Source: a virus
DNA: 64,000 nt
Strand: one strand, 5' to 3'
IMG/VR virus record: IMGVR_UViG_3300009529_000001
Coordinates: 45,579 to 109,578 of that record
Below the pieces are notes generated by a model that was not told where the DNA came from, ran no database searches, and saw only the letters and a program-made list of their open reading frames with translations. Numbering within the stretch: position 1 is the stretch's first letter; each line of letters starts with the position of its first letter. Below are positions 54,053 through 63,119 of this stretch, in pieces. Both the position numbers and the translations under genes were made by a program.

Positions 54053-56881
54053 ATGAATATTGCAGTATTCAGTGAAAATAGAAACGATTATTGGAGCGGA
54101 GGAAGATGGTATCCGTGGTTTATGGGACATGTCCTTGCCAGCTTAGGACACAAAGTAATATTATCTACAAATAATCTTCCTACTTTTGATAAATGTTTTG
54201 AAGAATTTCCTGGAAGAGAAAATATAAATATTTTAGTATGTAAACATTATGGCATTAGAAAAGATATGAATAAAATTTTTAAGGGAGGATTTGATCTTAC
54301 TATTGGTTCTCCAATTTGGGGTGCAGAAAAAGCCGTTACTTTTGCAGAAATATTTAAATGTAAAAGTATGATTTTATGTTATGAACCAAATAATTGGATT
54401 GAAGAAAAGAGTGGTAGAGATGACATATTGTTGCCAGGACAAAATTGGTCTAGTTATATAAACGCTTCTAGAAAGTGTGATAAATTTCTTTGTAATGCAA
54501 AACTTCCTGCAAAATATGCCCGCAAATGGATTCCAGAAATATCGGACAGAATTGATTATTTATTTAATGGGATTAATACTGTAACTGCGGATAAAATAAA
54601 ACGTATATTATCAGATAAGAGAAAAAATCAAGTTGTTTATGTTTCAAGAAGTGATCTTTATAAAGGATTTGAAGATATAGGTAAATATTTTTCTGATCTT
54701 AAAGACAAACCTAAAATTATTTTTATAACAGGAATGTTGAAAAAAGAAAATGAAGAAAAACTTTTAGATATTTGTCAAAATATTGGTTTAGAATTAGAAG
54801 TAAAAATTCTCATTGATGATCAACAAAAATTTCAATTAATTTCGGAAAGCAAGGCATTATTTTTCCCATCTAAGTGGGAAGGTTTTGGTATTCCTCCTGC
54901 TGAAGCTTTTTATTTATCAGTTCCTGTGATCTGTTATGATTTACCCATAACAAAGGAAATTTATAGAGATTTTCCACATTATTTGCGATTAGAAAATGAA
55001 GAACATAACAAGAAATTAATGAAAAAATTATTTACTGATAATGATTTTTTATTTAGAAAAATAAAAGCTGCAAGAGAATATGTGACTAAATTTGCAGCTT
55101 TTGAAAATTACGCACAACATTTGAATGAAAAAATAGCAAATGTATTTAAAGCACCTTTAGCTGATAAAGTTGAAAAAGTTTCTTCACAACAGGAACGAAG
55201 TATTATTTCTAAATTACAACCAAAGAAGAAAGCTTCTGATTTTAGTAAATCAGATCTTAAGCCTAAATTTGTATCAAACAAAAAAGTATCTATAGTTATT
55301 CCATATTATAATGGGAATTTACAATATCTCAGTGAATGCGTTCAATCAATAGATAGACAAACTCACAAGAATAAAGAAATAATTTTTTTAGATGATGGAA
55401 CTACAGATAAAGAATGTAAAAAAGCAATTAAAATTATAGAAGATGCTGGCGAATGGCGTTTGATTAAGCATGAAAAAAATCAAGGTATACCAAAATCTAT
55501 GACGGATGGTGTGAAAGCCGCTACAGGAGATATTATAATTTTTTTGGATGCGGATGACACTTTGCGTGATCGCGCTTTAGAAATAGTGACATTGTGTTTT
55601 GAACAAAATAATAATTTAAAGATGTTATATACAAATGAAGTACACATGAATGAAAATGGTGAGATTTTTGCTGAAGAACGTAAACCAAATTGGAATATTG
55701 AATGTTTGTATACAGGACAATACTTAAATCACCTTACAGCATTTAAAGCTGATTTTTTGAAAAAAATGATGCCATGTTCTGAAAAATATGGCCGCAGTTG
55801 GGATTATGATTTGATGTTGCGTATTGCCGAAAAAACTTCTGAGATAAAACATATTCCAAAGATTTTATATAATTGGCGAATCCATGGTGGACAGTTTGGC
55901 GGAGGGGAAGGAGCTTATATTGCTCAAGAAAACGCTATTTCAGCTTTGAATGCACATTTAAAACGCATAAAATTAGATAAGAAAAAACAAATAACGCAAA
56001 CTCCTAATTTAGGATTTTATGGATCAAAACATAGGATAAAAAGAAAACCAAAAATATTAGTGATCACTATGACAAGAGATATTCACTATCTTGGACAATT
56101 ATTAATAAGTATGGAAAAACATACCCATATCCCATATGATCATTTGATAGTACATCATGAACCTAAAGGTAATTGGGATAAAAATATATTAGAATATTTT
56201 AAAGTTAAAGATTTATGGTTTGAGCTTGAAGATGGAGAATTTAATTTCTCAAAAACTCACAACAAAATGATTGAAAAACATGGAGATGGATATGATTATT
56301 TTGTTTTATTAAATGATGATATTATTTTAAATGATAGATGGCTTGAAGAATCAATCGCAATGTTCGATTATAGGTGGGATAAAGTCGGAGTTGTTGGAAT
56401 AAAATTAATGTACCCCAATGATGAAGATATCAGAAAAATAAGATTACCGAAATATTGGATGGAAAATGTAGCGACAATACAACATGCTGGAGTATGTTTG
56501 TTGAAAGATAGAGGGGCTGCTCATTGTTACGTTAATAGACCGAGCAATATGAGAGCAATAAATTTTGCTAGAGAGTTTGAAACAGTAACATTTGCTGTAG
56601 TTACTATTGATTCAAAGTGCTTTAATGAAATTAAAATGAATGAAAAATATGATTCTGATTTGAATGATATGGTTTTTTGTATAAACGCGAAGAGAAAAGG
56701 ATGGAAAATAATATATACGCCTTGGGCTAATGGAATTCATTTAACCTCTGTTACACGAGAAAAATACGGTATTGCTGGAAAAGTTGAAAATCAGGTTGCA
56801 TTTAGAAAAGAATTTAAGGAAGAAATAGAAGACAAAATGAATTATCCTCAGATGCTAAAAGCTGAAGAGGAAGGTTTATGA
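54053..56881 (+). CDS. Triple glycosyltransferase (GT4-GT2-GT2-like)
   Basis: 942 aa in three parts. Residues 1-370: GT4, with SKWEGFGIPPAEAFYLSVPVI. About 410-620: GT2 with KVSIVIPYYNGNLQYL and FLDADDTL. About 665-930: second GT-A-like domain, PKILVITMTRDIHYL, VLLNDDIILNDRWLEE and EIKMNEKYDSDLNDM. Such multidomain GTs build repeat sugars in one protein. AAGGAG precedes the ATG. It lies between capsid and connector genes, where a virion-glycosylating role is the natural guess. Confidence 0.88.
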   Translation: MNIAVFSENRNDYWSGGRWYPWFMGHVLASLGHKVILSTNNLPTFDKCFEEFPGRENINILVCKHYGIRKDMNKIFKGGFDLTIGSPIWGAEKAVTFAEIFKCKSMILCYEPNNWIEEKSGRDDILLPGQNWSSYINASRKCDKFLCNAKLPAKYARKWIPEISDRIDYLFNGINTVTADKIKRILSDKRKNQVVYVSRSDLYKGFEDIGKYFSDLKDKPKIIFITGMLKKENEEKLLDICQNIGLELEVKILIDDQQKFQLISESKALFFPSKWEGFGIPPAEAFYLSVPVICYDLPITKEIYRDFPHYLRLENEEHNKKLMKKLFTDNDFLFRKIKAAREYVTKFAAFENYAQHLNEKIANVFKAPLADKVEKVSSQQERSIISKLQPKKKASDFSKSDLKPKFVSNKKVSIVIPYYNGNLQYLSECVQSIDRQTHKNKEIIFLDDGTTDKECKKAIKIIEDAGEWRLIKHEKNQGIPKSMTDGVKAATGDIIIFLDADDTLRDRALEIVTLCFEQNNNLKMLYTNEVHMNENGEIFAEERKPNWNIECLYTGQYLNHLTAFKADFLKKMMPCSEKYGRSWDYDLMLRIAEKTSEIKHIPKILYNWRIHGGQFGGGEGAYIAQENAISALNAHLKRIKLDKKKQITQTPNLGFYGSKHRIKRKPKILVITMTRDIHYLGQLLISMEKHTHIPYDHLIVHHEPKGNWDKNILEYFKVKDLWFELEDGEFNFSKTHNKMIEKHGDGYDYFVLLNDDIILNDRWLEESIAMFDYRWDKVGVVGIKLMYPNDEDIRKIRLPKYWMENVATIQHAGVCLLKDRGAAHCYVNRPSNMRAINFAREFETVTFAVVTIDSKCFNEIKMNEKYDSDLNDMVFCINAKRKGWKIIYTPWANGIHLTSVTREKYGIAGKVENQVAFRKEFKEEIEDKMNYPQMLKAEEEGL

Positions 56882-57630
56882 ATATCGTAATCTGTGCTAC
56901 AACTTATTTTAGATTATCTCTAACAAGACAATGGCTTACTTCTATTTTGAAGTATTTCCCTGAAGATGCTATTCTTTTGATTGCTGATAATGGAAGTAAA
57001 GATGGTACAAAAGAATATTTGGAATCTTTGAAAGAAAATAAAAAAATAGGATTAATAAAATTATTTGATAAAAATATTGGAAAAGCTAAGGCAATGAATT
57101 ATTTATTTGCAGAAGCAAAGAAAAAATATAATCCTCGATTTTTAGTAAGTTCCGATAATGATATTGTGATTTGTAAAGATTGGGATAAAATATTAATTGA
57201 AGTTTTTGAATATTGGAGTAAGAAGAAGAAAATGGGATGGGTAGCTCCAATATATGAAGAAGATAATTGCCCAATGCCAGAGAGCAAAGCAAGAACTATT
57301 AAATTGGCAAACGAAAGAGGAGCAGGTTTTTGGGATAAAGGTGGTCTTGCTGGTGGATTTTTTTTAATGCCAATTGAACTTTATGACCATTTGGGCGGTT
57401 ATTGCATTGATAATGTTTATGGAGGAGTTGATGGAAGTTATTTACATCTTTGTAGAAAAAATAAATACCATTGCGGATGTACTCCTAAATGCGTAATGAG
57501 ACATTTATGTGGCGGAAAGGAATTTGAAAAGTATGAGGAATGGAAATTTCAAAAACAGAAAGAGCTTAAAGCCTATATGAAGAAGCATGGGAACTTTGAT
57601 TTTAAGATAGATAAAGGCTTTTTCGATTAG
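56878..57630 (+). CDS. GT2-type glycosyltransferase
   Basis: NIVICATTYFRLSLTRQWLTSIL, LLIADNGSKDGTKEYL and FLVSSDNDIVICKDW (DxD-like SDND). 250 aa, one GT-A catalytic domain. Overlaps the triple GT by 4 bases, so it is the same operon. Donor and acceptor cannot be read. Confidence 0.85.
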   Translation: MNIVICATTYFRLSLTRQWLTSILKYFPEDAILLIADNGSKDGTKEYLESLKENKKIGLIKLFDKNIGKAKAMNYLFAEAKKKYNPRFLVSSDNDIVICKDWDKILIEVFEYWSKKKKMGWVAPIYEEDNCPMPESKARTIKLANERGAGFWDKGGLAGGFFLMPIELYDHLGGYCIDNVYGGVDGSYLHLCRKNKYHCGCTPKCVMRHLCGGKEFEKYEEWKFQKQKELKAYMKKHGNFDFKIDKGFFD

Positions 57631-57669
57631 GTATACCCTTTTATTATTTTGACAATCTGAGGGGGGAGT

Positions 57670-58569
57670 ATGACGATCAAGAATGTGCTCTGTGTCGGGG
57701 GTCTAGGCTATTTAGGCAGTACAATATCGGGTAAACTTAAAAAAAATGGAAACAAAGTCGATATTTTAGATTGTGGAATGTATGATAATCTAGATGTAGT
57801 GGATGAAATTCGTCCTGACAACTTGTTTCAAGAATCCACATACAGTTTTGTATTAGATGTTAAAGATTATGATTTGATAATATGGTGCAGTGATATAGAT
57901 GTTCCAGAATATTATGATCAAGGTTATGAATATGACGATCCATTTTTTGATTTGTGTTTAAAACAAGCAAAGAATTTTTATTATGTGGGACATTATATTG
58001 ATATGATCGAAGATAGTCCATATAAGACATTTCGTAATTTTATTATAAATAAAAGAAATAAAATTATAAATGGAGGAAAATATTATATAAGATGTGGAGA
58101 ATTATTTGGACCATCTCCACGAATGAGATGGGATACGCTTGTAAATCGAATGATATTTATGGCAATTACACAGAAACAAATATTTTTAGAAGGAGATTGG
58201 TTATCAAAATACCCTATTTGCAATGTATCGGATGCTGCTGAAGCAATAATTGAAAATACGACAGATGCTTCAGTGGAATTTAATACATTCTCTTCTATAA
58301 TGTCAATGGTAGAAATTGCACACATAATAGGAAATTGTTTTGAAGATTTTGAGAAAGTAAATACAGTAGGAGATTGTGATAAAATTTTGGATTTAAATTT
58401 TGAACCTGATATTAAAGATAATTTTTCGATAGAATCAAGCATTAAACAAATTATACGAGAATTAGAAGCAGGACATCTTCCTGATTTTATGAATGACACG
58501 TATAGTAATGAGGTTATTGTTAATAATATGATTAATGGGCGTCTTGCTTGGAGTAGATTAAGAGAATGA
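57670..58569 (+). CDS. SDR-like NAD(P)-binding protein, degenerate active site
   Basis: NVLCVGGLGYLGSTISGKLKKNG is an extended-SDR nucleotide-binding start, and YIRCGELFGPSPRMRWDTLVNRM plus FLEGDWLSKYPICNVSDAAEAII are the usual later segments. I do not see a clear YxxxK triad (YKTFRNFIINKRNK is the nearest), so it may be a non-catalytic or altered epimerase. AGGGGGGAG lies before the ATG. Overlaps the connector gene by 4 bases. Confidence 0.75.
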   Translation: MTIKNVLCVGGLGYLGSTISGKLKKNGNKVDILDCGMYDNLDVVDEIRPDNLFQESTYSFVLDVKDYDLIIWCSDIDVPEYYDQGYEYDDPFFDLCLKQAKNFYYVGHYIDMIEDSPYKTFRNFIINKRNKIINGGKYYIRCGELFGPSPRMRWDTLVNRMIFMAITQKQIFLEGDWLSKYPICNVSDAAEAIIENTTDASVEFNTFSSIMSMVEIAHIIGNCFEDFEKVNTVGDCDKILDLNFEPDIKDNFSIESSIKQIIRELEAGHLPDFMNDTYSNEVIVNNMINGRLAWSRLRE

Positions 58570-59240
58570 GTTATACCACAAAAGCTTCAGCTCTTATATT
58601 TCTTCAGAATTATTATTCTTCTGCTGCATTAACTGATATTACGGATTATTTACTTAATGCTTCAGATGAAGAAATAAACTATAGAACTGATACTCAATGG
58701 TCTGAAGATACTGAAGATCAGACTATTACAATGGATGGAAATGCTGAAAGATTTATTCAAGTTCCTATAAGGCCAATAATTAGTATTACTTCTATTACAA
58801 TTATAAGCATGGATGAAGATGAAACAAGTCTTGATTTGTCGGGAACAAATAGAGAAGTAAGATGGAATGATGAAACTGGAATGATTGAAAGAATTGATGT
58901 AACAGAAAATTCTTTAATTGAACGTGATTGGGATGAACAAGAAGGTGCAGTATTTCCAGAAGGTATAGGCAATATTCAGATCGTTGGAAAATTTGGACGT
59001 GCAGCACCTAGTATGCTTGAATTAATTGCTAATTTAATTATTCTTCGATATATGACTCAGATTGATGCTGAAAATTATAAGACTGATCTTATTTCTGAGA
59101 CAATGGGAAAATATAAATATATGATGGATCCAAAATCAAAGAGAAATAAAGAAAACGAAAACCTAACACTTGAAGGATTAATTAATTATTTATTTTCTAT
59201 TCTTCCTAAAGACGATAAACTTTTTTTAGATGCAATTTAA
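58566..59240 (+). CDS. Head-tail connector (gp6-like adaptor)
   Basis: YTTKASALIFLQNYYSSAALTDITDYLLNASDEEINYRTDTQW is the helical start of phage gp6-type adaptors. FIQVPIRPIISITSI is the following hydrophobic loop; a C-terminal helical bundle ends the 224 aa. It would sit under the portal and start the neck. Position between MCP/GT insert and head-closure gene supports this. Confidence 0.7.
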   Translation: MSYTTKASALIFLQNYYSSAALTDITDYLLNASDEEINYRTDTQWSEDTEDQTITMDGNAERFIQVPIRPIISITSITIISMDEDETSLDLSGTNREVRWNDETGMIERIDVTENSLIERDWDEQEGAVFPEGIGNIQIVGKFGRAAPSMLELIANLIILRYMTQIDAENYKTDLISETMGKYKYMMDPKSKRNKENENLTLEGLINYLFSILPKDDKLFLDAI

Positions 59241-59584
59241 TGAGTTTTGAAAGTTTACTAAAGGATAGATGTAATATAAAAAGAAGATCGTTCACTACTA
59301 GGAATACTTATGGTGAGCCGGTTTATGGAGATCCTTCAGTTATAGTTTCTGATGTTTCGTGCAGAAAGGAAGAAATAACAGATGATTTAGATGAAGCAAG
59401 ACCCGTAGCTGGAAATAGAAAACGTTATTTATTTTTTTATCCTGCTGGAACTGATATTAAATCGCAAGATATTATTGAGATTGGAAGTAGTGATAATTAT
59501 ACTGTCGAAAATGTTGAACCAATTGGTGGAAGGAATGCTACACATCATCTTGAAGTAAAAGTTGAACAAGTTAGGGACACATAA
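59240..59584 (+). CDS. Head closure protein (SPP1 gp16/Hc1-like)
   Basis: LLKDRCNIKRRSFTTRNTYGEPVYGDP, RKRYLFFYPAGTDIKSQDIIEIG and HHLEVKVEQVRD match the beta-barrel head-closure (FII-like/gp16) pattern. 114 aa. Shares one base with the connector gene and one with the next neck gene. Confidence 0.75.
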   Translation: MSFESLLKDRCNIKRRSFTTRNTYGEPVYGDPSVIVSDVSCRKEEITDDLDEARPVAGNRKRYLFFYPAGTDIKSQDIIEIGSSDNYTVENVEPIGGRNATHHLEVKVEQVRDT

Positions 59585-60126
59585 TGCCTTTTAGGGGAGC
59601 CAAGGGAGGATTATTTGTTGCGGAATTTGTTAAGGATCCCGTAAAGATTATCAATAAATCTTTTAAAAAATGGGATAAAATTCAGCAGAAAAAACTTAAG
59701 AAAGCATTGAAAGGATCTGTTGTATATCTCAAGAAGAAAATGGTCGACTATGCACCGTCAGGAAGAAGTGGAAGAGGAGCACCATTAAAGACGTTGATTA
59801 AAGATTTACCTATTGGAACCGTCAGAAGAAAAGGACAAGGAATATCAATATTCCTTAACAAACGAGGATCAATAACTATTACTTTAAATATTAGACCAAA
59901 GAAACACGCCAAGATTAGATGGGTAAACGATGGAACAGGAATATATGGACCTAATAGAAAATTAATTAGACCGAGAAAATCTGAATTTTTATATTTCGAA
60001 GTAGATGGACAGTTAATAAGAACAAGATCAGTGCGAGGACAACCTGGACAAAAATTTATTCAGAAAGCAGTTAATGTGTCTAAGTTGATTATTGCTAGAA
60101 AGATTCAAAAAGCTTTTAGGATATAG
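59584..60126 (+). CDS. Neck protein (HK97 gp10-like)
   Basis: LKKALKGSVVYLKKKMVDYAPSGRSGRGAPLKTLI and HAKIRWVNDGTGIYGPNRKL are features of HK97 gp10/Ne1 type tail-completion proteins (AxxPxxTG-like start, helix, then strands). 180 aa. The C-terminus FIQKAVNVSKLIIARKIQKAF is helical. Confidence 0.7.
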   Translation: MPFRGAKGGLFVAEFVKDPVKIINKSFKKWDKIQQKKLKKALKGSVVYLKKKMVDYAPSGRSGRGAPLKTLIKDLPIGTVRRKGQGISIFLNKRGSITITLNIRPKKHAKIRWVNDGTGIYGPNRKLIRPRKSEFLYFEVDGQLIRTRSVRGQPGQKFIQKAVNVSKLIIARKIQKAFRI

Positions 60127-60136
60127 GATAAATGCT

Positions 60137-60238
60137 TTGTTTTTGCAGTCCATATTACAAGATACGACGATCATCGTGGATGCTCTTGAGGACGTCGAGC
60201 TTGGTGATATCCTGGTGGTCGGGAACATAGGGGAGTAG
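60137..60238 (+). CDS. Possible small protein, TTG start, 33 aa
   Basis: A frame open to TAG 60236-60238 reads MFLQSILQDTTIIVDALEDVE (first Met from TTG) and ends GDILVVGNIGE. AGGATA is upstream. The composition shifts to GC-rich here, like the next gene. It could be a remnant of the incoming segment. Confidence 0.25.
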   Translation: MFLQSILQDTTIIVDALEDVELGDILVVGNIGE

Positions 60239-60241
60239 GGA

Positions 60242-60679
60242 ATGGCTGATGGCGTTGCAATTATACTTCACACAACTGGTCGAGGTCAACTCGGTGATGG
60301 TGATTATGATCCCGGTAACGTGATTGCTGCTTTTGAATATTTTGAAGAGCAAGGCGAGATAATGTTGCAAATTGGTGCGGATGAACGCGGTCGAGTAAGT
60401 GATATCGGTTCCGAAGCTGAGCAGAAGTTTCGCACAGTGCTCTTACCCGGTGCGAAGTTGGTTGACGTGATGGCTTATGTCGGACGTGGCAAGGTGGAAC
60501 TCAATGTGTCACATAGACCCGAGCAGGAAATTTCCGCAACTGTGGCGCGGTTCGATCCGAAGCGCCGTTGTGTCGTGAAAGTCAAGCGTATACTTGGTGA
60601 TTTTGGGGAATTACAGCGTGCTAAGCGTGGCCCCGAATGGGAGAAGGAATTGATCCTTCCTAATGATGCGGAGCTTTAA
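60242..60679 (+). CDS. Hypothetical GC-rich tail-region protein, 145 aa
   Basis: Not recognised. Strand-rich: GVAIILHTTGRGQLGDGDYDPG, EIMLQIGADERGRVSDIG, VELNVSHRPEQEISATVARFDPKRRCVV. GC-richer codons than the genes before it. GGGGAG before the ATG. Shares one base with the next gene. Structural protein of the tail assembly region, by position. Confidence 0.5.
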   Translation: MADGVAIILHTTGRGQLGDGDYDPGNVIAAFEYFEEQGEIMLQIGADERGRVSDIGSEAEQKFRTVLLPGAKLVDVMAYVGRGKVELNVSHRPEQEISATVARFDPKRRCVVKVKRILGDFGELQRAKRGPEWEKELILPNDAEL

Positions 60680-62313
60680 TGGCAGACCGTACCTATCTTG
60701 TTAAAACCATCGGCACTACTGGCCGGGATTATGCCACGGTCGCCTTGTGGGATGCCGGGCTTGGCGACATGAGCCTTGGTTATCAGATCGGTGTGGTCTA
60801 CGCAGACTCGGTTTTCACTGAATATAACACGTACGTCTATCATCTTACCAGTGATTATAACAACTATAGTACCAGGGTTGATTTGATTGCTGCGAAAGAT
60901 GAAGCTCCTATCTGGCGTCCTGGTGCTGTCGCGGCAAGTTATATCATCCGAAACCAAATGAAAGGTTTAACAGCTGGACTCGATTTCGATGGTGTTAATT
61001 TAACTGCGGGAATTTTATTTCAAAGTCTTCATGGTGCCAACACAGAGCCTGGACAATTAGTCATTGCCTGCCGGGCGAGAAATGGACCAGCTGAAGGATT
61101 TTATGCTAGTAGTAACTATAGAAGAACGCAATATCATTTATGTCTTGCCGATAATAATGCTGGTGATGGCTTCCGGAATGGTCTCCAAAAGAGTATAGGC
61201 TTAACTTGTTGTGGTTCCGTCAAGAATGGCGGTATGGGGCTCAGGGGATATAATGATTCTTATAGGCCAACACAAGCATATAACTGTTATTTCCTTGGAA
61301 ATATTGGTGATGATGCTGACAGTACATACCCACCTGTGGCATCCTTTTACATCTGGATATCAGACACATCTCTAGCTGCCGGAGATGACATCCATCGAAG
61401 TGTTGATCCGACCACGCTCGGTTTTACGGACTGGGCGGGTGATGATTTCCGTCTTGCAGCTGGAAGTCCTCTCCTTCAAGTTGGTCAGCCTATTGGCAAT
61501 GCTGATAGTAGGTATTCTGGATTCCGTCTTGAGTATTACACCAATCGCCCCAGCCGCATGATGATTCGGGATGTGTTTAACAATAATTTAACACGTGCAT
61601 ATTTCGGCGAACGTTTTGACATCGGGCCGCATCAGTTAAGTTATGCTCCAGCCTCTGCTGCCACGCCCACTTTTGATTCCCTTACCGACGCAGCCAGTTC
61701 CGGTGAACTGGTAGTCGTTTGGACTTCTGCTGAGGATTGGGTTCTGGTCGTGGACGATACGACTGGTGACATTCTCGGCGGTGGTTCTGGTGCTTCCGGT
61801 GGAGTCACTATAGGCGGATTGACTGATGGAAATCCATACACTATTAAGATCAAGGCCAGTTCGGAAGGGAAAACGGATTCTGGATATTCTGGAACCAAGA
61901 CCGCTACGCCTACTGCTGCTTCTATTCCTACAAAATGCAGTAATGTTGCGGCTTCAAATCTTAATAGAAATCAGGATATAAGATTAACTTGGGATAAATC
62001 TTCTGATGATGATGGATCTTCTGTTGATGGATATCAAATATATTCTGGAACTACACTGAATGCAGCTTTAACATTGGCAAATTCAGGAGCAGATTATGAT
62101 TTTGAAGTAGAAGCTGACGGTTCAGCTTCTTATGTAAAAGATGTAACAGGATATACAAACAATATTGAAAGATTTTTTGTTGTAAGAGCAGTATTGCGTA
62201 AGATTGGCGCAACAGATCACGCTGATGGTGATGGAACTCATGCATCGGCAACTCCTGCAACAGACGCTGATATAACCCCCACAGCAAAGGCAACAGGTGT
62301 TGGAGCGGTATAA
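60679..62313 (+). CDS. Virion protein with C-terminal fibronectin-like domains
   Basis: 544 aa. N-terminal KTIGTTGRDYATVALWDAGLG is the repeated opening of some phage fibre or tail proteins; the middle resembles right-handed beta-helix (pectate-lyase-like) fibres. C-terminal: SGELVVVWTSAEDWVLVVDD...YTIKIKASSEG and NQDIRLTWDKSSDDDGSSVDGYQIYSG are Fn3-like. The first about 415 codons are GC-rich in patches, the last part AT-rich, so it looks mosaic. Host binding or sugar binding is inference. Confidence 0.65.
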   Translation: MADRTYLVKTIGTTGRDYATVALWDAGLGDMSLGYQIGVVYADSVFTEYNTYVYHLTSDYNNYSTRVDLIAAKDEAPIWRPGAVAASYIIRNQMKGLTAGLDFDGVNLTAGILFQSLHGANTEPGQLVIACRARNGPAEGFYASSNYRRTQYHLCLADNNAGDGFRNGLQKSIGLTCCGSVKNGGMGLRGYNDSYRPTQAYNCYFLGNIGDDADSTYPPVASFYIWISDTSLAAGDDIHRSVDPTTLGFTDWAGDDFRLAAGSPLLQVGQPIGNADSRYSGFRLEYYTNRPSRMMIRDVFNNNLTRAYFGERFDIGPHQLSYAPASAATPTFDSLTDAASSGELVVVWTSAEDWVLVVDDTTGDILGGGSGASGGVTIGGLTDGNPYTIKIKASSEGKTDSGYSGTKTATPTAASIPTKCSNVAASNLNRNQDIRLTWDKSSDDDGSSVDGYQIYSGTTLNAALTLANSGADYDFEVEADGSASYVKDVTGYTNNIERFFVVRAVLRKIGATDHADGDGTHASATPATDADITPTAKATGVGAV

Positions 62314-63119
62314 TGGCTAGACTTGGTATAAGATTTACAATGCCTTCCGATGCTGATGCTGATGGTATTGCTGTCGCTATTGCTGAAACAGCGGCTGAAG
62401 CAGTTACAAATGCAAATGCTAAGACTTTTGCAAAAATGAAAAGATATAGTGCTGGAACTACAAATACGATTTACGTTTATTCTTTAGCTGATGGAACGCA
62501 ATTAACAAAAGACACAAGATATTATTTTATAGCTAGTCCATTTGACACGAGTCTTAATTTTAATACGGATTATGATGCAGATGATGTAGTTAGCGGATTA
62601 GCAACAGGTATTTATGATGTAGCCGCTGCTGCTGGAAGTTTTGAAGCTACATTGGTATCTATACTTAAAGCTGATAGCACAGTTCAAGCAAATGTTTCAA
62701 AGGATCAAAGTGGAATAGATTATGAAATTTATCCCACTGGTTATCATCCCGTAGGAAATAGATTTCCACAACTTACTTATGAATTTGACGAAGGACCATC
62801 AGAAGATGCTATACCTGCTGGAAGAAGATCTTTAAAACTTATATATTGGGTGAAAAAATCTCAAAGCGAAGCATTCAGTAAGATAAAAACTGTTACCGAT
62901 AAACTTAATGAACTTGTTAATAGATCAGCAGGCGATTACCAAAGTGTAAATGAAGATACTAATACGGGATACAGAGTTGCCGGTATTATAAAAACAGGTG
63001 GAGGCATTGATTTTGATGAAGAACATAATTGTCACACTTTTGAATTGATTTATGATATAATTATTTCGGAGGAAGAAAGTTTTGCGGCGGCAACGAGCGG
63101 AGAAGCAGACTGGATTTAA
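62313..63119 (+). CDS. Tail-terminator-like protein with N-terminal domain, 268 aa
   Basis: TLVSILKADSTVQANV, YPTGYHPVGNRFPQLTYEFDE, RRSLKLIYWVKKSQSEAFSKIKTVTDKLNELVNR and ELIYDIIISEEE follow the pattern of phage tail terminator (gpU/DUF3168) proteins, about residues 110-260. The first 100 residues look like an Fn3-type domain fused in front. It shares one base with the preceding gene. Confidence 0.65.
   Translation: MARLGIRFTMPSDADADGIAVAIAETAAEAVTNANAKTFAKMKRYSAGTTNTIYVYSLADGTQLTKDTRYYFIASPFDTSLNFNTDYDADDVVSGLATGIYDVAAAAGSFEATLVSILKADSTVQANVSKDQSGIDYEIYPTGYHPVGNRFPQLTYEFDEGPSEDAIPAGRRSLKLIYWVKKSQSEAFSKIKTVTDKLNELVNRSAGDYQSVNEDTNTGYRVAGIIKTGGGIDFDEEHNCHTFELIYDIIISEEESFAAATSGEADWI

Noticed and set aside
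58083-58499. Minus-strand ORF of 138 aa opposite the SDR-like gene
   Set aside because: The plus strand carries clear SDR motifs and coupled neighbours; this is a shadow.
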